NCBI GenBank assembly: GCA_028551475.1 | Contig: CM052361.1 | Location: forward strand, 21,899,491 to 21,963,490 | From: Casuarina equisetifolia | Taxonomy: Eukaryota; Streptophyta; Magnoliopsida; Fagales; Casuarinaceae | Direction of reading: 5' to 3' | Length of the DNA stretch: 64,000 nt | Part shown: piece after piece, positions 1-11,159 of the stretch | Layout of the letters: each line of letters opens with the position of its first letter | Position numbering within the stretch: the stretch's first letter is position 1 | Made by a program: the position numbers and the translations under genes | Notes under the pieces: model-generated | What the model saw: only the letters and a program-made list of their open reading frames with translations | Database searches by the model: none | Told to the model about the DNA's origin: nothing

Positions 1-1521
1 TGGAAGCATAAATTACCAACGTTTGCCCTTATTTTCAAAAAACATCCACATCTTTACAATAAGAACTGAACAACAAATTCCAACATAAACACTATATCAG
101 ACAAAAGATAGTTTTTAATTCTCCACAGTAAAAAAATTGGTGTACTAGAGCCATGGCATCAAGCTAAACCTTGGTCATTACAAGCATAGTGCTGCTTAAC
201 ATTAGCGAGAAGACCAATTTGAATTAACGTGATATTAAAACAGAATCAAAGGCTAATAAGATTTTATAATAGCTTAGAATTTACGTAGAGTTTTCCTATA
301 ATATTACTTATAAAACTTGTCAAATCATAATATGTTTGGGTAAGTTTCTAAAAATATTTTACACTATTTATAGCTTAATAGTAATAAAATTTTAGGCAAA
401 AGAAATATTAAAAAACTTATTATTCAACTCATAAGTCACATAAGTAACTTAGATAGTGTTTGTGCTGCATTACTTAGTGGGTAGACACATAATCCCAGGG
501 GTAGCAAATGTCATATGCCCCATTATGAGCATAATTTATCATGCGTGCTTGCTCCTCTCTTATGCTCCACCTACAGATGGCACATTTTGTACGGTCTCTC
601 TTCTCTATGTAGATGTGGAAATAATGGTTTAGGCCGTCCCACGCCATTTTGCATAGGAAATCTGTCGACCCCCAAATATTTGGGTGGAACGCGAATTCAT
701 ACTCTTCTCCCGGGAACAACGTATGTACGCCTAAGAAGTCCTCTGATGAGGTGCAAGATACATCAAAGGCCTGCCCATTTCTAAGTCGTTCCTTCTAATT
801 ACATGTGCTTTCTTATAAGCCTCACACTTGGTAGAAATATGGAGCAAAAGAAAAAGCGCTACAAGGAAACAAACGTGCTTTGGGGAAAAAGCCATGTTTG
901 AAGCTTTTTTTCTCCAATTTGTTTAAGGTGTAAAATTGGAAGGGTTTGTAGATGAGATAATGTGTTTTGGGGGCCTCATGGAATCTTTTTATAAAGCAAT
1001 CCTTGGATAAGAGTATGGATTATACAACAATGCTAATTAAAGAAATATTGTGAGACGTTTTGAAAAGGGGTTGAAACAATAGAAATTATACTAAATTTAT
1101 AAAATTAGTTACAAATTCAAAATTTTAATTGTTATATGTAGAAAAAAATTGTATGAAAAATTAGAAAATTAGTTACAAATTTAGTTTTATAATTGTTATT
1201 TTTGAAACTTGATTGAAATGATCTAAATTTTGCAATGCCTATCTTGTATTAAATAGTTAGGAAAGTCATGAATTTCAAATGTATGGCTAAAAGCACAATT
1301 GGGATAACCAAACTTAAGGCTAGGCATTGTTAAATCTACCTATAGAAAGCTCTTTTATCAAACTTAGTTAAATAAGATTTATTTTAACTACTCACCCTCT
1401 TATCCTTATGTTTTGATGAGATAGGAAATAAAATTCCAAACCAAAGGTTTAAAACAATATTTAACCAACTTCAATCCTAATTTTTTTCTAAAGAAGAGCA
1501 TATGCAATTATCAAGACTTGT
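1..1521. repeat. Segmental duplication, left copy, S1 part
   Basis: This stretch aligns base for base, with scattered substitutions and small indels, to 13122-14640. The shared part starts at the first base of the window, so the left edge lies outside, and ends at the string AATTATCAA near 1521 (14640 in the partner). Apart from the S1-family pseudogene it is AT-rich and noncoding. Bases 1-473 are the 3' flank of that pseudogene and 896-1521 its promoter side. Seen directly by comparing the two regions. Confidence 0.9.
474..895 (-). pseudogene. S1-family (self-incompatibility protein homologue) pseudogene, frameshifted
   Basis: This is a near copy of the intact S1-family gene at 13599-14021. 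The start codon (complement of 893-895) and the stop are kept, but the span is 422 bp against 423 in the intact copy. One base is missing near 778-781 (CCCATTT here, CCCACTTT there). The frame therefore shifts just after the signal peptide and the first mature residues. The downstream 81 codons stay open and carry the family pattern: G-x-x-Y-x-F-x-F, the Cys-x2-Cys-x-Trp motif and the late Tyr-Pro-Trp. Inferred to be non-functional unless the shift is an assembly error. Known of the family: small secreted Cys-rich proteins, PF05938. Confidence 0.85.
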
Positions 1522-2248
1522 ATGGAAAAAAGGAGTACCAAAGCATAATGTTATATGTTGGATTATTTTGAAAGGCAAACTATCAATAACAGATCATGTG
1601 GCTGTATGAAATAGCTAAGTGGACCTACAATAAAACCTTTGTCAATAAGGAAAAGAATCGTAAGAACATTTATTTTTTAAATGCAACTTCACAAATTACA
1701 TATGGAAGGCTCTATTAGGTATGAACGGATTAACTTGAAGAATTAAATATTAGAAAGTTGAAATATGTTGGATGATTAAGGCTATCAAGAGTAGGAGTTT
1801 TGCAGCAACCATGTTTAGTATATCTTTCAAAGCCATATTATATTTCATTTCGAAGAAAAGAAATAGAAAAAGATACAATGATAAGAGTCTAGACAGTTAA
1901 ACAATTACTGCTAAAATCAAAAAGGACGTGAAAGGGAAGATTTCATCTATTAAAGGAGTAAAGCCTATGAATTATAATAAATTCTTACAAAAGCTTTGGA
2001 ATTTACCAAATAGAATGTCTGAGCTTAAATGATGATGATGTAATTAAACAATTACCCAGGATTTGTTGCATAAAAGGGATAATTTGGGACTTAGAGTTGT
2101 TAATTATATCTTTTATGGAAACAGACTTGCTACTTCAAGTAAAGCACTCGATGCTCTCTCACAATCGATTAGTCTCCCTTTGTCCCAATAGACGAAGCTT
2201 TTTTCTTTATAGTGATATATAATTCTTGACCTTTCACAAAAAAAAAAT
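1522..2248 (+). mobile_element. 5'-truncated LINE (non-LTR retrotransposon) 3' end, degenerate
   Basis: The plus-strand translation, across frameshifts, resembles the reverse-transcriptase zinc-binding tail of plant L1-type ORF2: a W-x-x-G-x-P-K-H stretch near 1530, then a degraded Cys/His cluster near 1640-1710, then the last residues (K-I-K-K-D-V-K ... L-W-N-L-P) near 1910-2030. The 3' end reads GATATATAATTC..CCTTTCAC followed by a poly(A) run at 2238-2247. The same 3' terminus, inverted, is at 11277-11526. The element fills the space between two parts of the segmental duplication. No target-site duplication was resolved by eye. Confidence 0.6.
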
Positions 2249-2361
2249 GCACATGTTATTTATTTATTTATTTATTAGATTATTATATTCAATTTGCCTT
2301 ACGTACATTTATCATGCAACATGTATCTCTCTTGCATTACAACAAAAACAAATAAACACAT

Positions 2362-2829
2362 CTTCAGCTTGCAATTTCAATAGCTTTAACATCAAGCTTC
2401 TTCAAATCCTCTGTAGGAACAATCATAGTAAGAACCCTGTTGTCCATGGAAGCCTTTACCTCTTCCATCTTCACATTCTTTGGCAACTTGAACCCCCTCA
2501 CAAACTTGCCAAAGCTATCCTACACCTTATCCCACTTGTCATTCTTGTATTCCTTCTCTATGTTCCTCTTTTCATTCATCTAAAGGACTTTGTCATCTTC
2601 ATTCTCAAACTTTACTTCTTCCTTGTTCAGCCCCAAAAGGTTGGCCACAAAGACATGGGCTTCTAAGGTCTCCTTCCAGCCAACCTTGGTGCTCACGAAT
2701 GTAAAATTCTCTTGAGAAAGTGTAGGAACTAAAGGAAACTAAAAATCCTTGAAGGGATCCAAACATCATGAAAGAAAGGGTTAAATATCCTGCTTCATCC
2801 TCCACTAAAGAAGCTTGGAAGATCAACAT
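2362..2829 (-). pseudogene. Class I small heat-shock protein (HSP20) pseudogene, copy 1
   Basis: Minus-strand translation in pieces resembles cytosolic class I sHSPs from end to end. It has an N-terminal stretch starting at the ATG complement of 2829, then V-x-W-K-E-T-x-E-A-H-V-F, then G-K-F-x-R-x-F-K-L-P, V-K-A-S-M-D-N-R-V-L-T and the end A-I-E-I. At least one frameshift and an in-frame TAG just before the G-K-F stretch break it. sHSPs are ATP-independent holdase chaperones; this copy cannot make one. A second copy with the same neighbours is at 19492-19945. Confidence 0.82.
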
Positions 2830-2922
2830 TTTTGCTTAGATCTTGGATTTCAAGGAAAGACAAGAAACAAGATTGCTATTGTGTACTTGATAAGACAATA
2901 ACTTCATGTTGATGGTACTTGG

Positions 2923-3626
2923 TGTTGTGTGGAAATGGTCTTAGGCTGGTCCAGCCTATACTCAGAGATTTATTGCTACGTCCTCTTAAGATAATATCGT
3001 CCTAAGTTAAAAAAAAAAAAAGAAAAAGAAAAAGAAAAGGTTTTTTCTTATGTGCGGCTGTCGAAAAAGAAAAGGAGAGAGAAGAAAAAAAAGCATGATT
3101 TTCTTAGGAATTAGAAACCCAATACAACAGTTAATTAAATGTTTGATTAAGGTTGATTCTTGGTCTGATTAAGCTTATTTCTTGTCAGTAGGTTTAGAAT
3201 TGAGTTTTATTCATATTGAATGGTTAGATTGTCATTTGAATCTCTTTACATCACCAGATCTTAGTTGAAATTCTAGATTTTTTTTCTCCAACTTTTATTA
3301 ATTAAGTCGACGTCTACAACTTATTCTTCCCTATTAATTGTTGATTTCATTGTTATTGGTTTATTACATCTTTGTTATGTTGATGTTATTAAGGGCTTGA
3401 TTAGGTTGTACATTTAAAAATTTATATAGTAGAGATTTGGATAGATTGTGTAATCAATTTGTGGTTTTTGTCCTTCACATTGGAGAGTTTTTTACATAAT
3501 AACTTTTTGTATTGATTGTGATGTTTACATTTTTTACTTGTGATTCAAATTATATTATTTTTACTTTAGTATTTCCTCATAGATTCAATCAAAGTAAAAA
3601 AAATTTACACATTTTTTTCAATTACA
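2923..3626 (+). mobile_element. Old LTR (copia-associated family), copy 1
   Basis: About 704 bp beginning TGTTG and ending near CA, homologous through most of its length to 20039-21653, to 31926-32531 and, inverted, to 61864-62548. The last lies beside copia coding sequence, so this is taken as the LTR of a copia family. No internal domain or second LTR is adjacent, so it is probably solo. Clear target-site duplications are not visible. It sits at the same place in both copies of the large duplication, so it was there before the duplication. Confidence 0.68.
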
Positions 3627-3990
3627 GAGGACTACTTTAGTACTTTTGCAGAAAGCGTTTTGTTTAGAACGTTCATGGCCAATGTAGGCTTTCACTAAGA
3701 CTTTGGATGCAGTTTTGCTTTCATGTACAATTGGAACTCGGTCTTGATATTTGTTCCAAGCCACCTTTACCTTCTTGTAGAGCCTAGAGTCATAATAATA
3801 TGTATTTTTCTTCTTTATTCTCCTCTTAGAGGCCTCGTGAGATGCCCATTGGGCCTATGAAGAACTTGGGAGATGGAAGCGTAAACCGCCGACATTTGCC
3901 TTCATTTCCAAAAGCATTCAAATCTTTGTAGTAAGAACCAAACAACAAATTCCAGGACAAGCACCATATCAAACAAAAGAAGGTTTTCAA
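3627..3990 (-). pseudogene. Fragment of unidentified gene X, copy 1
   Basis: I do not recognise this gene. On the minus strand an open stretch of roughly 70 codons (about 3830 down to 3630) encodes a basic segment with Y-Y-Y-D-S-R, W-N-K-Y-Q and K-A-Y-I-G-H-E-R. The copy at 21654-21842 keeps the same frame with mostly conservative changes. An adjoining block further 5' on the minus strand (3840-3900) recurs at 21850-21910 and at 13060-13125. The copia-type LTR abuts its downstream end, so the gene appears to have been cut there. Confidence 0.4.
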
Positions 3991-4777
3991 TTCTCTACAG
4001 TTTAGCAGGATGATTTACAACCTAATTCGTGTACAATTTATAAATAAGTAGTGGGGGTTATATGCGGGGACTACTTGATACCATGTGTTGATTTTGGTTT
4101 CGTGTCCAACCATGATCTTTCTTGATTTACGCAATTTCCTTTGCAGCAATATTGACTTTCCCTCATAGTTTCGTGGTTCCTTTGTAGCCTTGGAGTTTTA
4201 CTCCATGCTTACGGAAGGTGAGCAAATGCTTTTTTTCTTTTTGGTCATGAGAGAGCAACGACCTGCAACGAGGACGAGAGCGTGTTACATTTTAAAGAGG
4301 GTGGGACATAGTATGTCGAGCAGAGTTACAAAAGACAAATAAATTTATGTTTAAGATTGGAACTAAACAACTGGTGGTTAATGGCCATTAACTCAAGCAC
4401 TTAGCTTTAGAGCTTACCAAGAGATCATAAAAGTAAGGTCTCAAAACATATTCATCCAAGCCACACTAAAGCTTCTCTGCACGTTAACTAAGACTTCAAA
4501 AATTTAGAACAACGACTACCCATAGTATTCCAACATGGCCCCATCAACCTCATTTTTTAACAAAGCGGCATCTTACAGTTGGCTTGTGTTGGGTACTTAC
4601 GTCATAGAAGGATGGATATTCTTCAACTAATGTCGGATCTGGAGTCCAAGACCCTACAATCTTCGTCATTGCATACACAACACCGTTTGACATTAAACTA
4701 GAATGAGGCATGCTAGATGAAGCAATTTATCACTTCATTAGGTGTAAACTCTCTATATGATAAGGCAAAAGAGAGAT
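3991..4777 (+). promoter_or_regulatory. Promoter and 5' leader of UGT copy A, separated from its gene
   Basis: Nearly the same as 22030-22806, the promoter of the intact UGT gene B. It ends at ...AAAGAGAGAT, where the gypsy element is inserted. Position 4661 starts a copy of the shared UGT promoter element (one base differs from gene B). The insertion moves this promoter about 5.5 kb from the coding start at 10330. Confidence 0.7.
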
Positions 4778-5157
4778 TGTAGTGGGCTGTAAAGAATTGT
4801 GTAGTTAGGCTGGATAAGAGGAGGGTATAGGCTGGACAGAGAGGTGGTAGGCGTGGGTTGACCCAAGTAAATGAAAGGACACGTCTTTTGGAAAGGAGCG
4901 GGGGTAAGGAAGGGGTCATTCGAAAACATTCTTGGAGAGGCTTCTGAAGTCCGCAAGAGAGTAGTGGCGGTCTGGGTTCTCGTTCAATGAGCCTGTGATT
5001 CTTCCTTTCTGGTTGATGTTCTTGGAGTTTCACCATTCCGTACATGAGCCACTATCACAAAGGAGTCCTTGGGTAGCTAAGATCCAAAGGGCTGATTACT
5101 AGATCTCGCGTAGAGGAGTTGTCGTTTAAGCAAAAAAAAAAAGGCTTCCCTGCTACA
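4778..5157 (+). repeat. 5' LTR of the gypsy element
   Basis: 380 bp, TGTAG...CTACA ends forming a short inverted repeat. It matches 9940-10318 along its whole length with scattered differences. Confidence 0.9.
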
Positions 5158-5159
5158 AG

Positions 5160-5170
5160 TGGTATCAGAG
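5160..5170 (+). other. Primer-binding site (initiator tRNA-Met) of the gypsy element
   Basis: TGGTATCAGAG begins 2 bases after the 5' LTR, the usual plant PBS complementary to the 3' end of initiator tRNA-Met. Confidence 0.85.
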
Positions 5171-5185
5171 TCATCCGATCCCGTG

Positions 5186-6590
5186 ATGGAGGATTGTGTT
5201 TCCCAATTGAAGTTCAGTTTAACCAATCTAGGGTCTCAATTCTTTACTGAGGTCTAAGATCTTCGTAACCGAATGGAAACTACGATGTCATAACTTCAAC
5301 TCCTCGTCGCTCAATGCACAGATTCATTGATGGGGGGAACACTCAATCCGAACCCCAGCGGCAGTCCCAATTCCTCACCGGCAAAGGCAACCCTAACCCC
5401 CATGTCTCTCAGTCACATAATTCAGACCCCAATAGATCTAGGTTAGGCCCAAACCCTTCGAGCCTTAATGGCTTGGGTCCCAGTGGGTCAGGGCCCAACG
5501 GGTCAAAGCCCAACGAGTTAGGCCCTAATGGGTCAGGCCCCAACGGGTCAGGCCGTAACGGGTCAGGGGCCCATGGATCATGATTTTTTGGGTCGGGTTG
5601 CACCCTGTCAGGTCAGGATTCTAAATCCAACATCCTAAGCCGTATAACCTTATTCAACTTTCCCCGTTTTCACCATGAGGACGACCCAACCTCATGGATC
5701 TTTCTAGCCACTGAATTTTTTGAATATCATAGGCTTACAGATTCAGATAGAGTCTGGATCTTCACTTGGAATATGGTTGGTAGTGTTGTCAAATGGCTAC
5801 AATCCTACCGGGAGGACTTAGAAAGAATCGGCCAAGCCCTTACCAGGGAGAAATTTAAGCAAGGGCTTCTAGATTGTTATGGGTCAACTAAACCCAGAAA
5901 TTCAATAAGAGTTATGATGAAAATGGAACAAACTGGGACAATAGAACAGTACTATAAGTAGTTTAAAGACGCATTTGCCATGGCTAGACCTCTCACTTTC
6001 CAACAAGTTATTGACTATTTTATTGGAGGGTTGAAGGTTGGGATTCAAGGAGATGTTGACGCCAAACACCCTGAAACCCTCAACGATGCACTGCATTTAG
6101 TATTAATTTATGAGGATTAGATGTAGCAACACTCCATAGGGTGGGCTTTAAGAACCCTGGCCGAAGAGGGGCTGGTGAGATATTACCTCCTCTAGTTATA
6201 GGAAGGGGTATTCAGGGGTCTATTTGTCACTAGCAACAACAACAACAATCTTTCACACGGAATTATTTACCTACCCATAAGTTAACATATACGGAATTAG
6301 AGGAAAGGAGGCAAAAAGGGTGATGTTTCCATTGCAATGACAGATACGCTTCAGGGCACAAATGTCAGAAATGACTGTTTATTTGTGAAGCTGTGTATCC
6401 AAATGAGTGGGTGGATAATGGAGATGAAGCTGGACAGATTGGAACTGAAGAAGAATTCACAGACTACTTTGAGACCGAGGAAGCAATGGGCATATCTACA
6501 ATGGCTCTATACAACATAAGAGTGGGCAAGCCAAAGACAATGAAGGTAGAGGGGCAAGTTGAGACTTTTAAAAGCTAGATTCGGGTGTTG
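5186..6590 (+). pseudogene. gag: gag of the gypsy element (with low-complexity insert and zinc knuckle)
   Basis: Broken gag frame. It starts near the ATG at 5186 and has several stops and shifts. A repetitive Gly/Pro/Asn/Ser-coding block lies at 5450-5580. The retrotransposon gag domain follows (5640-6110: F-P-R-F ... D-D-P-T-S-W-I, then E-Q-Y-Y-K). A CX2C-x8-GHxxC-type zinc knuckle lies near 6322-6357. Gag would form the particle and bind RNA; this copy cannot be translated intact. Confidence 0.75.
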
Positions 6591-9500
6591 ATCGACTAAG
6601 GCAGCACCCATAACTTTATCGATCAAAGCTTGGTTGCTAGGTTAAGGCTTAAGGTAGATTAATCCCTAACCTTTAAGGTCTTAGTAGCAAGCGGTAAGGC
6701 TGTTGATAGTATAGGGGTTTGTAGGGGAGTGGAAGTGAAGCTATAGGGAGTAGGTATGAAATTGGACCTGTTTGTACTTCCGTTGGTTGCAGTGGAGGTG
6801 GTATTAAGGGTACAATGACTGGAGACTCTCGGAGATATCACTTGGAACTTTTCAGATCACCGCATGGAATTTGAGATGGAAAATAATAGAGTAGTTCTTC
6901 GGGGGTGGAGGCCTAAACCCTCTCAGTTAATTGAGAAGCCAAAGTTGACAAGGGGGCTAGCAAAGAAAGGGCAGTTTATGGTTATACAGATTGTAGGCAG
7001 TGAGGATAAGGAGAAACAGGGAAAAGAACAAGTTGTAATGGTGGATGCTAAGAGGTACTAGCCCATGGAGAAACTGTTAAAAGCATTTGGGGATGTGTTT
7101 CAAGAGCCCAAAGGTCTACCTCCTCCTCAGAGCCATGACCATCATATCATCTTAAAGGGCAATGGAAAACCTGTGTCAGTTCGTCCTTATCGATATCCCT
7201 ATGTCCAAAAGGGAGAAATGGAAAAGTTGGTGAAGGAACTGTTGGAGGAGAGGGTTATTAGACCCAGTAAGAGCCCGTTTTCTTCACCAGTGTTACTAGT
7301 AAAGAAGGCCAATAAATCTTGGAGGCTGTGTGTGGACTATAGAGAACTAAATAAGTAGACAATTAAGGACAAATTTCCTATCCCAACTATTGATGAAATG
7401 CTAGATGAGTTGAACGGAGCCAAATATTTTTCAAGGTTGAACTTAAAATTAGGGTATTATTAGGTTCGGATAAAGGAGGAGGATATAGAGAAAACCACAT
7501 TCAGAACCCATCACAGCCATTACGAGTTCCTAGTATTGCCCTTTGGAGTGACCAATGGACCTTCCACCTTTCAATCGCTCATGAATGTGGTCTTTCAAGA
7601 GCAATTACGGAAGATGGTTTTGGTTTTCTTTGATGATATCCTCATTTATAACAAGAGTTGGGAGGAACATCTTCAACATGTGCGGTTGGTTTTGGAAATC
7701 TTGAGGAAGAATTAGTTAAATGTAAAATTATCAAAGTGTGAATTTGGGAAAACAAAATTGAAGTTTTTAGGGCATGTAGTAAGTGAGAAGGGGGTAGTAA
7801 TGGACCCCAGTAAGGTCGAGGCAGTAGTTCAGTGGCCAACACCAAAATCTGTAAAGGCTTTGAGAGGATTTTTGGGAATAGCAAGGTACTACAGGTAGTT
7901 TATTAAAGGGTATGGAATGATCATGGAGCCACTCAAGAATTTACTAAAAAGATATGCTTTTGTTTGGAATGATAGGGCGTAGTAAGCCTTTGAAAAGTTA
8001 AAATCTGTATTGACAACAGCTCTAGTGTTAAATCTGTCAGATTTCTTCCAACCCTTCATTTTGGCGTGTGATGCATCAAGAACTGGTGTTGGGGTTGTAT
8101 TGTCACAAGGAAGAAGGCCTATAGCCTATTTTAGCAAGGCTCTTCATGGGAATCACTTAAAACTATCCACTTATGAAAGAGAAATGTTAGCTATAATATT
8201 GATAGTGCAGAAATGGCGGCATTATTTATTGGGGAACAAGTTTATTATCTGGACTGACCAAAAAAGCCTCAAGTTTTTTACAAGATCAGAAGATTGTGAC
8301 CCCTACCCAGCAAAAATGGCTATTAAAACTCATGGGATACAATTTTGAAGTCGAATATAAGGTTGGGAGGGATAATGTAGTGGCTGATGATCTATCTCGC
8401 CAGGTTGGGGAAACCGTAAAAGTTGAAGAAAAGTCTTTAAAGGGAGAGTCTACTACCATAACTAGCCCTCATCCGCAATGGCTTCAGTCCATAAAGGAGG
8501 ATATTCAGAAAAACCCCAGAGCCTAAGAAATTGTGGCCAAAATTGCTTGCGGGGAGGTGATAGGACCTTGAGCATACAAGGACGGAATCGTCACTTTCAG
8601 AGATAAGGTATATATGCCCTTAAACTCCTCATTAATTCCTTTAATAGTCAAGGAAATGCATGATAGTGTACATGAAGGTAGAGAGAAAACCATAAGAAGA
8701 TTGAAATCTGTATTTTTTTAGAAGGGAATGAGAAACCATATGGAGAAGGTTGTGGGGGATTGCGTAGTATGCCAAAAGAACAGAAATGAAAACACCAAAC
8801 CAGCAGGACTTTTACAACCCTTACTTGTGCCTGAACAAGTTTGGGATGACATCACTATGGATTTTGTGGAGGGTTTACCAAAATCACAAGGACGGTCTGT
8901 GATACTAGTAGTGGTGGATAAGTTGTCTAAATTCAAGCATTTTATTCCCTTGTCCCATCCCTCTACAACTGTAACAGTGGCTCAGGCTTTTTTTGAGACT
9001 ATTTTCAAACTTTATGGAATGCCCAAGATGATAGTATATGATCAGGACCCTCTCTTTACAAGTAAATTCTAGAAGGAGTTGTTTAGGTTGCAAAATACAT
9101 AGTTCAATTTTTCATCCACCTACCACCTTCAAACGGATAGACAAACCAAAGTTGTGAAATAAAACCCTTGAGATGTATTTGAGGTGTTTTATGGGAGAAC
9201 AACCTAGAGAATGGGTGAGGTGGTTACCAGAGGTACAATATTGCTATAACACAAGTTGGCATAGTTCAACCTTATACACTCCCTACGAGGTATTATATGG
9301 GAGAAGTCCCCCCTCTCTCCTAAACTATGTGCAAGGAATAGCCAAGGTGGCTTTTGTGGAGCAAATATTAGAAGAAAGGGATGTTGTCTTGCAGGCCATT
9401 AAAAGGAATCTATATGTTGCCCAAGATAGAATGAAGAAGGGATATGATAAGAAAAGACAGGAAATTGATTTTAAGGAAGGGGAATGGGTGTTGGTTAAGT

Positions 9501-9898
9501 TGCCCCAGTACAGATAGATTTCAATCACCCAGCGTAGGGATCAAAAGCTAAAAACCAAATTCCAAGGGCCCTATAAGATTAGTCAAAAGAAAGGAAAGGT
9601 GGCCTATGAATTAGCTCTTCCGCATAGCTTTAAAATACACCCAGTGTTCCATGTCTCTAAGCTTAGAAGATTCAAAGGAGATCCAGAAGGAGTGCAACCA
9701 GAAAATGATGAGGAGTTTCAAGATGCTCTGGAAGAAATAGAGGACAAAGAGCAGCCACAATTGGTGTTGGAGAGTCAGACCCGTAATGGCAGGACTGAGT
9801 TGCTAATCCATTGGAAGGGCAAGGCCCCCGCTAAAGCTACTTGGGTGGAAGAAATGGACTTTTACATCAGGTACCCTAGGTTTCAGAACAAGAACTAG
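6591..9898 (+). pseudogene. pol: pol of the gypsy element: PR-RT-RNaseH-INT-chromodomain, inactivated
   Basis: The protease active site shows D-stop-G-S-T (stop at 6597). RT runs from about 7065 (R-P-Y-R-Y-P, then F-F-D-D-I-L near 7630), but its first catalytic Asp is Asn (codon 7440-7442). RNase H starts near 8045 (A-C-D-A-S) and passes a frameshift near 8290 to A-D-D-L-S-R. Integrase has a CVVC zinc-finger end near 8762 and the first two catalytic Asp, but the Glu is Lys (codon 9148-9150). The tail (9560-9898) has H-P-V-F-H-V-S-K-L and a chromodomain-like H-W-K-G...A-T-W. Most stops lie at codons that are CAG, CAA or TGG in relatives. Confidence 0.85.
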
Positions 9899-9925
9899 TA
9901 TAGCCTTGAGGACAAGGCTAAAGTT

Positions 9926-9938
9926 AAGCGAAGGGGAA
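9926..9938 (+). other. Polypurine tract of the gypsy element
   Basis: A purine-rich run (AAGCGAAGGGGAA) directly before the 3' LTR, where plus-strand synthesis would be primed. Confidence 0.7.
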
Positions 9939-9939
9939 T

Positions 9940-10318
9940 TGTAGCGGGTTGTAAAGAATTATACAGTTGGCCTGGATAAAAGGTGGGTATGGGCTAGACA
10001 GAGAGGTGGTAGGCACGGGTTGACCTAAGTAAATGAAGGGACACGTCTTTTGGAAGGGAGTAAGGGTAAGGAAGAGGTCATTCGAGAACATTCATAGAGA
10101 GGCTTCTACAGTCCGTAAGAGAGTAGTGGCGGCCTGGGTTCCCATTCAACGAGCCCATGATTCTTCCTTTCTAGTTGATGTTCCTAGAGTTTCACCATTC
10201 CGCACACGAGCTGTTATCGCAAAGGAGTCCCTGGGCAGCCAAGATCCAAGGGGCTGGTTACTAGATCTTGCGCAGTGAACCTGTCATTCAAGCAGAAGAA
10301 TGAGACTTCCCTATTATA
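9940..10318 (+). repeat. 3' LTR of the gypsy element, next to a UGT start codon
   Basis: 379 bp; starts TGTAG and ends TTATA where the 5' LTR has CTACA. Its right edge is 11 bp before the UGT copy A start codon at 10330. Confidence 0.88.
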
Positions 10319-10329
10319 AAGATAGAGAG

Positions 10330-10773
10330 ATGGAAAAGCAAAGGAAGGGACATCTTCAGCTGGTGCTAGTTCCAGGCCTATTCCAAGGCCAGATAAACCT
10401 AATGCTTCAGTTGGGTATCATTCTCCACTCAAAAGGTTTCTCCATCACAATCGTTCATACTTAGTACAACTCCCCCAATCCTTCAACCTATCCTTATTTC
10501 TATTTCCTTCCCTTGCCAGATACCTCATTTGGTCACAATATCTTAACTAGTCAGTTACTAGATTTTATATTTCAACTTAATAAAAACTGTAGAGATCGTT
10601 TCAATGAATTATTGGCTGAAGTTATAAGGCAAGATGAACTGGATGTTAGAATTGCCTGTATCATCTATGACGAGCACACGTACCTTTATGAAGTAGTGGA
10701 GAAGGATTTGAAGCTTCCAAGCATCATCTTACGTACCAGTAGTGCTGCCCTTTTGTTAAAATTAAATAAATAA
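10330..10773 (+). pseudogene. UGT76-like glycosyltransferase copy A, truncated exon 1
   Basis: Translation matches exon 1 of gene B (22811) from the start Met to about residue 140, then runs into unrelated AT-rich sequence near 10752; the rest of exon 1 and exon 2 are absent. There is an in-frame TAG at codon 45 (10462-10464). The catalytic His of the G-H-I-N-P-M motif is Gln (G-Q-I-N-L-M), so even read-through could not give an active enzyme. Its own promoter is on the far side of the gypsy element. A relic of the left half of the segmental duplication. Confidence 0.9.
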
Positions 10774-11159
10774 ATTTATTTTTGATAAATTATTCTTTAA
10801 AAATAAATGTATATTATTATTGTTTAGAATGTTAACTTAAGTATTGAACTAAAGTTCTATCATTTGTAATCTCTTGTGTTAGAATCTATTTTTCTCTTTT
10901 TGAATAGGACAACTTCATTCTTGGTGCTCACAATTTAAAATGGGCAAAATATTCTTATGCTTGCATGTGCTGCTTGCTATTCTACAAATCTTTATACATA
11001 CTTCATATTAATTATTCTTTGAACATATATTTGGTTGATTATTGGTGCATTAACTTTATATTTGATAAATCTTCATTAGCTGTCTGAGAACATTGAAAGT
11101 GATACTTGAAGATTATTGGAAAACATCTAAATTGCTAGATAGTTAGAGAAGTGCTTAAA

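Larger units (their letters stand above)
4778..10318 (+). mobile_element. Ty3/gypsy chromovirus-type LTR retrotransposon, defective (Reina-like)
   Basis: A complete but decayed element of 5541 bp. LTRs run 4778-5157 and 9940-10318 and start TGTAG. The flanking 5-bp duplications are GAGAT (4773-4777) and AAGAT (10319-10323), one mismatch. A primer-binding site for initiator tRNA-Met follows the 5' LTR and a purine tract precedes the 3' LTR. Domain order is gag, zinc knuckle, protease, RT, RNase H, integrase, chromodomain-like tail, i.e. gypsy order. Small size, short LTRs and the tail suggest the Reina clade (inference). The LTRs differ at roughly 50 positions by eye, so the insertion is old. 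Many stops and lost catalytic residues make it non-autonomous. Confidence 0.9.
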
